Assembly: GCA_033557675.1 (NCBI GenBank)
Contig: JAWQRM010000138.1
Span: 1 to 29,212 of the forward strand
Direction of reading: 5' to 3'
From: Coptodactyla brooksi
Taxonomy: Eukaryota > Arthropoda > Insecta > Coleoptera > Scarabaeidae
Length of the DNA stretch: 29,212 nt
Shown: positions 20,360 to 29,212 of the stretch, piece by piece
Layout of the letters: every line of letters begins with the position of its first letter
Position numbering within the stretch: the first letter of the stretch is position 1
Program-made: the position numbers and the translations under genes
Notes under the pieces: model-generated
The model's input: only the letters and a program-made list of their open reading frames with translations
Told to the model about the DNA's origin: nothing
Databases searched by the model: none

Positions 20360-21369
20360 ATTGGAAAATAATCGCTGAATAAACTACTTAAGAAATACCT
20401 ATCAGGTAAATCGATAACGTGACCTGCTAACGAACAGAGAAATTGTTACAGAAAATGTATATAATTATTCTGCGCGTATGTGATGTTTTGAATGATTTTT
20501 CCTCAATTTGTCAAATTTATCTCTAAACGATAACCTTTAGGAATTATACAACCTATGATTAAAGTACGTTCTAGTTTATTTTGACATTTGAGTTCAGTAT
20601 TATACAAAATATGAACGAGAAGGGCGCTTTATTATTTTCGTGCTTGTTAATAGTCGGACTGATTTGCAAAACACTTTAAAATAGCTGAACTCTACTAGAT
20701 CGCATGATTCAGCTTTCGTCCGGCACACTTTATAAATCTATGCGGACAAATTTGAACTAGATTAAAATTATTACGTCTGTATAAACCAGATTTAATTGGG
20801 ACTAATTTAGCTACCGATATATCGCTCAATTTCCACAGATTATAAGAAGGTGTAAACCAGCAAATGTAATCTTTTCATGTGCATACAGCTAATGTTGATT
20901 AGCGGATCAGATTATATCTTGATGCAATTCATTTAGAAATATCCATAAAAATATTTATGAACAAAACGGAATATGATGGAAAACTTGGCAGCAGAAAACT
21001 CGTATCGACCAATTTCACTAACCTTACACATATTTGTATGTCCAGAACCAGAGTATATTAGAAAAGGATAGAACGAAAGCCTACAAATGTAATAAAAAAT
21101 TGAAGTAAGAATGTTGTATACACATATAATTAATTATTGAAGGTAGGGTTGAAATAAATAAAGCAAGCATGTTTGTTGCTTTTTACTCCTCTGTTACTTT
21201 CAATTAAGTAAAAATTTTGTCTTTGGCAGCTTTTTCCTGCTTCTATTTTTATTGCATTATATTAACTTTTAGGTTTCTTACCAGATAAATATGTATAAAC
21301 CTATTTTTACTTTAGTATGAATTCTCTTTCTTAAAATAAGTTGTTGAATTTTACTTGCAAAGTTTGAAA
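20360..21369. other. AT-rich DNA without recognisable genes
   Basis: No ORF over 60 codons and no repeats seen. The 5' part of the PLE downstream may once have extended into the last 200 bases. Confidence 0.4.
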
Positions 21370-22107
21370 ATTCACATAAATATTCTTTTTTCAATTTAAT
21401 GTATTTTCGATACCTTAAAGCATTATTTGATTCATACCATCCTTTGTCATATAAATTAGCTACCTTTAGATACTATTTCAACCGAGTATATAATTATCCT
21501 TTAAATTCATTTAACAGAAACAAGGAACTAAATCATATATATAAATTAGCCAAACCTTCAACTACCCTATTAATGTTATTAAAAATTTAGAATTAAAATA
21601 CAATATAGCCAAAGATCCCTTATACACTCAAAAAGGTTCAGTCCAGGAGAATTTCACATATAAAAGTATAGCCTATAACCCTACAAGTTTAAAATAAGAA
21701 AAATTATTTCGTAAATATAAAATATCATTGGCCTATAATATCAATTTTACTATATTCAAAAATTTATCCAATTTCAAAGGTATAAAACCACTTTTGAAGA
21801 AGAGTGATATTTACAAAATAAAGTGTACAAATTGTAGGGGTTGTTATGTCGATCAGACTGGTAGAAAACCTAAATACAGAATCAATGAACACAAAAATAG
21901 ATCAAACTCCTCGATATATTGCCATCAACTCTCTGCAGGACCAAAATAGACTTTAAAAATGTAGAATTGTTGTCAATTTGTAACAAGGGCAGAAAAATGG
22001 ATTTAATCGAACAATATTACATAGATAAAATTAATAAAGATCCCGATAAAAAACTGATTAATGAACAACTTCATTTCCAAGAAAGACCGTTATATCTATA
22101 CACTTAA
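21370..22107 (+). pseudogene. Penelope-like element: RT tail plus GIY-YIG nuclease
   Basis: 21399-21590 reads FDSYHPLSYKLATFRYYFNR and NRNKELNHIYKLAK, the segment after the reverse transcriptase palm in PLEs. A linker follows (near 21600-21770), with one TAA at about 21696, then a nuclease domain: SDIYKIKCTNCRGCY, VDQTGR and RINEHKNR (21800-21900). After a frameshift near 21930 comes NKGRKMDLIEQYYIDK, with the catalytic Glu, and the C-terminus at 22107. Both diagnostic glycines are changed: GIY is DIY and the YIG-equivalent is YVDQ. It is 5' truncated, as PLE copies usually are. It is the best preserved PLE in the window and is followed 200 bases later by a hammerhead-like motif. Confidence 0.8.
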
Positions 22108-22302
22108 ACTTAAAAAAAATGTCCCGCATTCTATGCCGCTTTTTGTAAAACTGGTTTAGCTTATTTTAAAATATTCAGACTGGCTCGATGTCAATGTCGA
22201 ACATCTGTTTTGTAATGTCCTTTGTCCCTCGATTTTAGATTGTTATGTAAGTAATTTTCTGTGTATTGTGATATGTTATTACATATTTTTTAAAAAATCT
22301 TG

Positions 22303-22345
22303 TACATCACTGATGATGCTTCTAGTAGGGCGAAACGAAGAAGAT
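22303..22345 (+). ncRNA. Hammerhead-like motif in the PLE 3' region
   Basis: CTGATGA (22310-22316), one extra T, a weak stem GCTT...GGGC (two G-T pairs) and GAAAC (22332-22336). No GTC/ATC-GAG follows and stem I is not evident, so this copy is incomplete. Its value is positional: it lies about 200 bases after the PLE stop codon and so ties the motif family to PLEs. Confidence 0.45.
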
Positions 22346-22360
22346 ATATTTTAAATATAT

Positions 22361-22442
22361 TTAAAATACATTTGTATTTATATAATATATATATTTTAAA
22401 ATATATTTGTATTTATATAATATATATTTTAAAATATATTTA
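22361..22442. repeat. Tandem repeat, period about 33-35 bp
   Basis: Units beginning TTAAAATAYATTT start at 22361, 22396 and 22429. It follows the PLE 3' region directly and may be part of its tail. Confidence 0.75.
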
Positions 22443-22489
22443 GTTTTAATCAATTTATGTGTTAGAGGTGTCTCTAATTGTTTGGCCAT

Positions 22490-23700
22490 TCAGTGTAGTA
22501 ATCGCTGTGAAAGCGGAAGTTTACGCGATACCGTCTCGGTGGCTATTTGTTTCTATGTTCCTTTAAAAACTAAAATTACTTATCATGGGTAGTAAATTTA
22601 CCACAGGAAAATTACCAAAATTCGTTGATTTACATTACATTCATCTTACCAATAAATATAAAAAGTTAAAAGGTAGTATTGAAAGAATGCAGTTTCCCTA
22701 TACTCCAGAAAGAATAAATGTACGTAGTTTCTTTTAGTAATCTTGCACTTAATCTTTAATGAGTGACGTTTGGTTGTAGGTATTGCATTGCAGAATTTCC
22801 TCAATACATCTCCAATTTCATCCAACCATACCAGATAAATTAGCAGCTATAATCTGTCGGACAGGTGCATTTCGTTCGCCTATCGTCGGCACCTCGCCTT
22901 TTCCAGTAATAAGCAATTACCTAAAAGGAATACGTGGAATGCGACGGTGTATCGAGGAAATCGTGGAATGTCCTCTATATACAACCGGCGGAATCGATTA
23001 AGTGGTTTGCCACCTCCGTTGTTATGTCGCCACCCAGGTAACGGGCGATAAAATTAATTTCGTTCGAAGCCCGTGTGAAAGTTCTCCTTATTTATTGGTA
23101 TTTTCGTCAGAGGCCGATACCAACGAATTATTTTCTCAATACATCCATGATAGAATCTCAACACTTTTGTTATGATTAATTTTAAATGTCTAAAACGTTT
23201 TCCTCTCCATGCAACGCCTTTACTTATTTTGAAGATTAAATTAATAATCAAAAGTTAATGCATATACATAGAAACTTATATTTTGTCTCTGAATGTTGCC
23301 TAATAGCTCTCTAATTGTGCAACACGAACGACTTACTTACTATTAATTCGTCACAGCCGCAGGACAAGCCACGAATATGGATTAATTTAATTATGAATAG
23401 AACAAACGTGCGCTAGCGGCCCATTGTGGACAATGGCCCGTTTCTTGCGATCAATTGAAACCGACAATCGCTAATTAGTTTTGAAAAATAGCACCGCGTT
23501 TATTTGAGAAAGGACTGCTCGGAGAGACCCGTGCGTTGTATAAGGCGAGCCACTTTCACAACATTTCTGTTGTGCGGGCGAACGTAGAATTAAACAGGTG
23601 CACGTTTGCTTTAGAAATATCTAGAAGTATCTATGAACAGATAGATCTATAGAAACGAAACATCACAGTTTCTTTCTATGTGGAGAACGATAAAGGGGCC
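22490..23700. other. Unique, less AT-rich non-coding DNA
   Basis: No convincing ORF. The 72-codon plus ORF at 22783-23001 and the 65-codon minus ORF at 23054-23251 match no family. Composition is more balanced than in the transposon-rich parts and nothing repeats within the window, so this may be conserved host regulatory or intronic DNA. Confidence 0.35.
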
Positions 23701-23980
23701 AAAAAAAAGAAACAACTTATTTTTAGTGTTGAAAAGTTAAATTAAAAAATAGGCTGCCTTGGTCAACGAATAATGTGTCATTTAAAAATGGTTTGCTTTG
23801 TGTTCTGGTTATATATACATTAGGTACCTAGGTGCGACGCGTTTCGCAATATTAGCGCCTATACACCTGTCATATATACACCTGTCAAGCAGATAAAAAC
23901 GAAACAAACAAAAATATTATCTCCAACCTATTGTAATGAGCTGTAATAAAATTTTAATTTAAAATCAATAATGCCTTAAT

Positions 23981-24291
23981 TAGACGACTCGCAATAAGTT
24001 TTCAGTATTAGTCATGCGAAAAAGCCAATAGATTGGCAAGAAGTAATTGTAATTAATGGTTGAAAGCAAACATGTTGCGATGGTAACCCAGATTTTCCAT
24101 GACAACAAATGATACATTGTTTCTCATCTAACATGACAAATTGTTAAGTGGTTTCCAGCTTAGAAATTATTTTCTTATATGAAGTTTTCTTATTAATGTT
24201 GATGAAACGTCTTAGGCTTTTTCAAAAATAATAGATGATTAGCAATAATTTTTCAATATTAGTCAAACGAAATGGCAAATAGATTGGCTAA
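23981..24291 (+). repeat. Diverged direct repeat, 252 bp period
   Basis: 23981-24039 and 24233-24291 share GCAATAA-TTTTCA-TATTAGTCA and AATAGATTGGC with scattered differences. A further piece, TAGAAATTATTTT...TTTCTTA.TAATG...TTAGG, is shared between about 24161-24222 and about 29065-29130. This points to a dispersed, unnamed repeat family. Confidence 0.5.
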
Positions 24292-24914
24292 ATTGAAATA
24301 TGTTGAAGATGGTTTCTTTGCCTGTGGTATATCAAATAGAACTGTGTTCGCAGTAGGGGTACTGGAATTCGTCATAATAAAATTAAAACTGATTCCATGT
24401 CCTTAACAGACGTGGGGTTATTATTATCATAAGGTTTACCTATAGATACCACATCATTAGGCATAAACCAAAATGTACGAAATTTTATTTATTTATACCA
24501 ATTTATCGACCTCTTTCGCTTGATGGGCGATTAACTGACCAATCTCAAATAAATTTCTCCAGAAATCAATAGCCTCCCAATTGATGTCTTAAATCATATA
24601 TGGGCAACCCCCGACCCCCGGGCCGGATCCGGCCCTCCACCAACTCCAATCCGACCCGCGAGAAATTCAGAAATTTCAAATAACGCGCAAAAAAATTAAA
24701 GATTTAGTACACATAGTTTATTTGTAATTACTGTCAACCTACCTAAAACTGTATTCTTCAAATCATAAAGACTAAAATCGAAGCCGCCCGATGACCTTGA
24801 AGCGCCCCGAGCGATGCGTTATGAATAACAGTTGGCTCTGAGCGTTCGCAACGAATATTCGCGTACTATCGAGACTCTCGATTTGAGAGTATTCTAGTTG
24901 CTTATTGCGGGTAA

Positions 24915-24948
24915 TATATAAACTGCTCAGCGCGGGTGTCAACTCATT
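24915..24948 (+). promoter_or_regulatory. TATA box and initiator of the hAT transposase
   Basis: TATATAAA (24915-24922) and initiator TCATT (24944-24948, A at 24946) are separated by the canonical 31 bases. The transposase ATG follows at 25025, giving a leader of about 80 bases. Confidence 0.6.
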
Positions 24949-25024
24949 ACTTCTTAACAACTGTTAAGAAAAGACGCGGGAAATATTCAAGCAAATTTAG
25001 CTCAGAAGAAAAACATCTATCAAG

Positions 25025-26746
25025 ATGTCTGGTTTAAAAAAGCGGAAAGTGAACACAGAATGTCGTCAATTCCAAAACAAATGGACTGATGAATATTTTT
25101 TTATCATACACAGTGGTAAACCCATGTGTTTGTTGTGTAATGAAACAATTTCTGTTTTAAAAGAATACAATATGAAGCGGCATTACTCCAGCAAGAATTT
25201 CGCTCAATATAATTTACTTACGGGCCAGTTAAGAAAGGATAAAATTAAAAAAAATCATTACCGATTTAGGGAAAGAACAACAAATGTTCCATTCACAAAC
25301 ATCAAATCTAGACAGTGTTGTTAAAGCTAGTTTTATTAGTTAGTTCCAAAATAGCGAGAAAGTCATTTTCTGAGGGAGAGTTTGTTAAAGAAGGCCTAGT
25401 AGATGTTGCAGAACTTTTGAGCCCAGAAAAGAAGAAAGAGTTTGAGAAAGTGAGCTTATCTAAACAGCTCACTTATCTAAGCTTAGCTAAAACATTAACT
25501 GATAGATTGGCTGGTTTTCGAGCATTTTCGATTGCTTTGGATGAGAGTACCGATTTATCTGATACAGCCCAGTTCGCTATTTTTATACGAGGTGTTTATG
25601 AAGAATTTGTAGTGACAGAGAAAAGATATTCTTGCAGAGGTGCAAAGTACTTTTGAGCAATATGGTTTGCAGTGGTGTAAATTAGTTGGAGTATGGACAG
25701 ATGGTGCGCCTTCAGTGGTCGGTTCACGAAAAGGTTTTATCGGAATTCTGAAGGAAAGGGCAACCGCTATCAATGTGCAAGAATGTGACTTAATAATTCT
25801 GCATTGCATTATTCACCAACAAAACTTGTGCTCTAAGTCCATTCGACTGAAGAACGTTATGGATGTGGTATAGTAAGTACCATCAATTTCATTAGATCCC
25901 GCGGTCTTAACCATCGTCAGTTTAAAGCATTTTTGGATGAACTCTCTTCAGAACACGATGATGTAACATACTATTGCGAAGTAAGGCTAAGCAAAGGTAA
26001 AATGCTAAAAAGATATTATGATCTTAGAAAAGAAATAGCTGCTTTTATGGAAATGAAAGAGAAAACGTTGCCGCAAATATGCGATCCAACATGGCTTTGT
26101 GACTTGGCATTCCTGGTAGACATCACAGGACACTTAAACGTCCTGAACTTGAAGCTTCGAAAACAAGGGCAATTGGTAAATCAGCTGTACAGTCGTCTTA
26201 AAGCTTTTCAAAACAAAATTCGCTTGTGGGAAACACAAATGAGAAGTAAAAACTCTTTTCATTTTTTAACATTATCCAGTCACGAAAACATTGAATACGG
26301 TCGCTATGCTGAAGAACTGAAACTACTGTCAAGAGCAATTCACTGATCGGTTTTCCGATTTTAAGAATATGGATAGCACTTTCAATATTTTTGCAAATTC
26401 TCGTAAGTGTAATGTGGAAGATTCTCTACTTCACCTACAAACGGAGTTGATCGAGCTTCAAGAAGACTCATATTTGAAGTCTAAGTTTGATAATGTAGAA
26501 CTAAGCGTATTTTACAGAACACACCTTTCCGAAGAAAAGTATCCACAGCTGAAAGTTTTCGCACGAAAAATAATTTGTACATTCGGAAGCACGTATAAAT
26601 GTGAGCAGCTTTTTTCTATCGTGAAAATTAATAAAAATAAGCATCGTACTCGGCTTACAGGTATTAATTTAGAAAACACTTTGCGCCTATGTACTAGTGA
26701 TATTGATCGTCTTGTTTCTCAGCTTCAAACTCAAGTCTCTCATTAA
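25025..26746 (+). pseudogene. hAT transposase relic, GTF2IRD2/ZBED-like
   Basis: The protein starts MSGLKKRKV and has a BED-like CLLCN...KRHY finger (about 25120-25190). Next come FSEGEFVKE, AELLSPEKK and FSIALDESTDLSDTAQFAIF (about 25530-25590), with the first catalytic Asp in LDEST. VWTDGAPSVVGSRKG (about 25690) holds the second Asp, then ILHCIIHQQNLCSKS. 25933-26346 continues with CEVRLSKGKMLKRYY and LAFLVDITGHLNVLN. The hAT dimerisation domain ends the protein (26530-26700): IICTFGSTYKCEQLFS and RLTGINLENTLR. Frames alternate at about 25315, 25640, 25875 and 26345. At 25630 some 15-20 residues between the TE(L/E) and DI blocks are also missing. The usual Trp of EVRW-LS-GK is deleted. Otherwise it is near full length, so inactivation is fairly recent. 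Confidence 0.9.
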
Positions 26747-26839
26747 TTTTCATTTGATTTTTCTATCTGTTTTTGTTAATTTGCTTTTTTATATGCTTGA
26801 TTATGCTATTATGATAAGATGGCCGAGAATGCAGTAAAC

Positions 26840-26890
26840 AATAAACGCTAACCGTGACCCACCGAAAGGTGCTGAGGTAGCAGCTCAGTC
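26840..26890 (+). repeat. LTR-like repeat, copy 1 (truncated)
   Basis: AATAAACGCTAAC, then a GTGACCCACCGAAAGGTG block and the CTGAG...CTCAG hairpin. It diverges after 26890, before the TATA box seen in the other two copies. It lies 94 bases after the hAT stop codon. Confidence 0.7.
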
Positions 26891-27707
26891 TGTAGCTGTT
26901 TTCATTTATACCGTGGTCAAGCTCATGTTGGAATGGTATTTTCGAAACGTTCGGACGGGGATATCGACGAAACTTATCGAAAACCGCGCTTGCTTAAGGA
27001 AGTTCAATAACACAGGGATCCCGGTGTACGATATTTAAATGAGGAGCAAGTTCTGCCGCATCAACATAGCGCACATTCTCGTTCATATTCATAGCATTGT
27101 ATTCAGATTACGATCTCGTACGTAGCAGTAGCGCACTCAGACAATTGCCGCACAGCGTGTGTATAATTGGTACGGTAATTTCCTTGTAATGTCGTCACGA
27201 AACAGGGTGGTTTGAATATCTCCGCCGGTTGGAACTTTCGCGATTAAAAATAATATTTTTCGAACCGCGTCATCTGCAAGTGGCCATTACGTCTCTATCG
27301 AGTTCGAACAAGCGCCCGACTAGTAATCGATCTCTATCAGCGACTGGTCCGTCGTTCGACAGGAAAATTCTATTTCCCACCCACGAATTCCGACCTGCCA
27401 ATGCCGCCCGCCCGTTGCAGCTATGGGTAATCCTTAGCTTGTCTGCTGCAGAAGAAAATGGAAGAACGATAGCCCGGGAACGATTCCGGGATGCGAATCA
27501 TTACTCTCGATTTGGGAGAAGCCGGAATTTTCAAATTGAAACCAGTCACGACCAGCTCCACAGTACCGTAATAGGTAATTTCCTGATTTATCCCTATTCT
27601 TATTGTATAAATATACGGATATTTTACTAACATACAACGAACTTACCAAGATATTCACTTTTTTACGCGTAAAGGTATAAATCACATTTTATCAAAGTAG
27701 GAAGCTT
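26891..27707. other. Unique, less AT-rich DNA between LTR-like copies
   Basis: A 133-codon plus ORF (27229-27630) and shorter minus ORFs overlap here, but composition is even, no frame shows a family match and the ORF has no evident start context. Probably single-copy non-coding DNA. The region has many CG dinucleotides compared with the transposon-rich parts. Confidence 0.35.
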
Positions 27708-28084
27708 AATAAACACTAACTGTGACCCACTGAAAGGTGCTGAGGTATCAGCTCAGTCACCTTAATAATTACTATATAAGCAGCGTGTCATTTTCGTTAG
27801 CTCTGGTGATTTTTCGTTAGGCGTTTTTTTCGTGCCGACATCTAGTGTTCATTTTCTGAATTCGACTTGTAATGTCGTTCAGTAGGTTTCTGTTTTGATA
27901 CCAGCTGGTGAGCGCTGTCGATCGTTCTATTGTTTCTGCTTTCATTGGACTTTGTTCTGGCGACTTTTTTTAAATTTAAATTTAAATGACTCTTGTTTGT
28001 TCTTCTTCTAGTAGCTCTGTTATCCTTTTGTAGTTTATCAGCTCGTTTCAACTGAAATAAAAAACTACTGAAATAAACGCTAAC
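27708..28084 (+). repeat. LTR-like repeat, copy 2, 364 bp unit
   Basis: From TGTGACCCAC (27721) the unit carries an 11 bp hairpin (27734-27763: AAGGTG-CTGAG with CTCAG-T-CACCTT), then TATATAAG (27773-27780). It ends at AATAAACGCTAAC (28072-28084), where copy 3 begins at once. A TG start, a TATA box in the first 60 bases and an AATAAA signal near the end are the layout of a retroelement LTR. No gag/pol or primer-binding site was found beside it, so it would be a solo LTR. Confidence 0.5.
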
Positions 28085-28145
28085 TGTGACCCACAGAAAG
28101 GTGTTGAGGTAGTCACCTTAATACTTAGTATATAAGCGGCGTTAG
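28072..28145 (+). repeat. LTR-like repeat, copy 3 (start only)
   Basis: Joined head to tail to copy 2: AATAAACGCTAAC, TGTGACCCAC, AAAGGTG with the CACCTT partner but lacking the CAGCTCAG half of the hairpin, and TATATAAG (28129-28136) followed by CGGCGT. Similarity to copy 2 fades after about 28145. Confidence 0.65.
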
Positions 28146-29212
28146 ATTAATAATAGATTATTCATAAATTCATAGTAGGCATGTATTAATAATTCATAGT
28201 TAATGCAATTATGCATAGCTACACTGCTGTAACACAGTCTTAGTACAACCCCTCATCGAAAACAATAAAAGTACCTCGTTCCAAACCATCAACCACAAAA
28301 AAAGTAGTTTATTTCAACTTCAATAGTTTCATTTCGAACTGGACGATTTACTACCTAGTGTTTTTTTTTGTTACCGTCAGAACCACTAGTCTGAAATTTA
28401 TGCATCAAATATTGAACAGGATTACGAGTATACTGGTGGCATACGCTTTTATTTGGACGATTTTCACTGAAAATTCATGCCGTGTCCCTTGCATACTCAT
28501 TATTTCCGTAATAAATTGCAACTATATATTTCTGCTGCAGGATAAATCATTTTTATAAATGACGCCACTCATAAAATTGTAGCACTTAGTACAATTTTGT
28601 AGGTACAAACGAATGTAGGCTTTCGCGGCCCAACGAAACGTCATTTTTCAAAACGCCAAACGTCATTTTTACCTTGATACTTAAAAAAATAATATAAAAA
28701 ATGAAAAGAGATTTTCAATCAGGTGCAATTGAAGAATTTTAAGAGAATTGTTACACGCCCTACAGGGATGAAATTGAATTACTGCTTTTCTGATAAAAAA
28801 TTGGTCCTCTCCAAAATAAAACTTGACGTGTTTTTGTTATTTTTTCATAACCTTGCGTTTGTGAAATTTTAGGTATGGGAAATTTTCGTTGGGATAATTT
28901 GTGAAAATTGGTATCTTACTTTCTTGCAGCTTTTACTATGAACATCAGAAGTTGAAGTATTGTCAGCAGATTTTCCCTGTACATTTTTCAGTATTAAAAT
29001 ATACTCTATAAGATAATCTGCTTATTTTTCTTGTGCACATCAGTGTAGAATCGTTACTGCAATAGAAATTATTTTTGAATGAACTTTCTTACTAATGCTG
29101 GCATGTGACAGGTTAGGTTTATTCCTTTTCATCGTCTCTAAGAAGGTGTTGTTTCAGGAGTAATTGTTCAAACTGATACTAAGTAGAAGAAAAACATGAC
29201 ATCGACAGTTAC
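28146..29212. other. AT-rich DNA, no gene recognised
   Basis: The 66-codon ORF at 28358-28558 is Ile/Phe-rich and matches nothing. At 28616-28646 the words GTAGGCTTTCGCGGCC and CGAAACGTC appear together, which may be a scrap of another retroelement tail. Confidence 0.35.

Larger units (their letters stand above)
24598..26746 (+). mobile_element. hAT transposon with left end and broken transposase
   Basis: The left end has GGCAACCCCCGACC (24603 on) and a perfect 16 bp palindrome GGGCCGGATCCGGCCC (24620-24635). This is the GC-rich subterminal pattern typical of hAT elements related to GTF2IRD2/ZBED genes, whose ends usually read CAGNGGTCGGCAACC. The first bases of that terminus are eroded. I found no matching right end. 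The transposase stops at 26746 and an LTR-like repeat starts at 26840, so the right terminus is missing or replaced. Confidence 0.75.

Noticed and set aside
27229..27630. 133-codon plus-strand ORF
   Set aside because: Low-bias composition, no family match, and competing minus ORFs. The DNA looks like unique non-coding sequence.
1..29212. CRISPR array, prophage, operon or bacterial features
   Set aside because: No regular spacers, ribosome-binding sites or dense coding are present. The window is eukaryotic.

Overview
This window is eukaryotic, strongly AT-rich nuclear DNA, most likely from an insect. The evidence is the absence of long intact genes and ribosome-binding sites, and a dense set of decayed arthropod-type transposons: two piggyBac copies, a hAT copy of the GTF2IRD2/ZBED kind, a pogo/Tigger-like MITE, a DDE transposase with a terminal zinc finger, an IS630/Tc1-like transposase, Penelope-like elements (PLEs) and a non-LTR reverse transcriptase. 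I lean towards Hymenoptera or another holometabolous or hemipteran insect from the texture of the unique DNA, but the sequence does not fix this. I found no intact host protein-coding gene. Every recognisable protein is a transposon relic with frameshifts or stops.

Layout. 1-110: tRNA-like sequence with A box, B box and a T-run terminator. 630-1276: unassigned ORF, possibly a retroelement ORF1. 1521-1836: pogo/Tigger-type MITE with TA target duplication. 2770-3500: unique, less AT-rich DNA. 3797-4700: two PLE 3' ends in inverted orientation, followed by a hammerhead-like ribozyme motif. 5090-6190: weak ORFs and AT-rich simple DNA. 6465-7433: decayed DDE transposase. 8265-9624: piggyBac copy 1 on the minus strand, with a perfect hairpin beyond its broken end. 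10310-10900: unique DNA. 11888-14193: a large inverted-repeat element whose arms flank an IS630-like transposase lacking its catalytic core. 14205-16642: three degenerate ribozyme-like repeats. 16741-18969: piggyBac copy 2, complete from TTAA to TTAA with a broken transposase. 18990-19640: LINE reverse transcriptase fragment on the minus strand. 19840-20355: two ribozyme-like units inside inverted repeats. 21370-22345: a good PLE 3' half with reverse transcriptase tail, GIY-YIG nuclease and ribozyme-like motif. 22490-23600: unique DNA. 24598-26746: hAT element with its own TATA promoter. 26840-28145: three copies of an LTR-like repeat with hairpin and TATA box.

The most coherent unexplained signal is a dispersed RNA-like motif: a CTGANGA box, one unpaired base, a 4-6 bp stem, then GAAA(C), and in the better copies a GTC or ATC followed by GAG. 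This is the conserved core layout of a hammerhead ribozyme. Two copies sit about 200-300 bases downstream of PLE GIY-YIG coding sequence, so the others probably mark further PLE tails or small non-autonomous derivatives of the retrozyme type. A second signal is a set of three almost perfect 17-19 bp hairpins with tiny loops, all in or beside dead transposons. They look like template-switch mutations rather than selected structures. All coordinates and alignments were worked out by eye.
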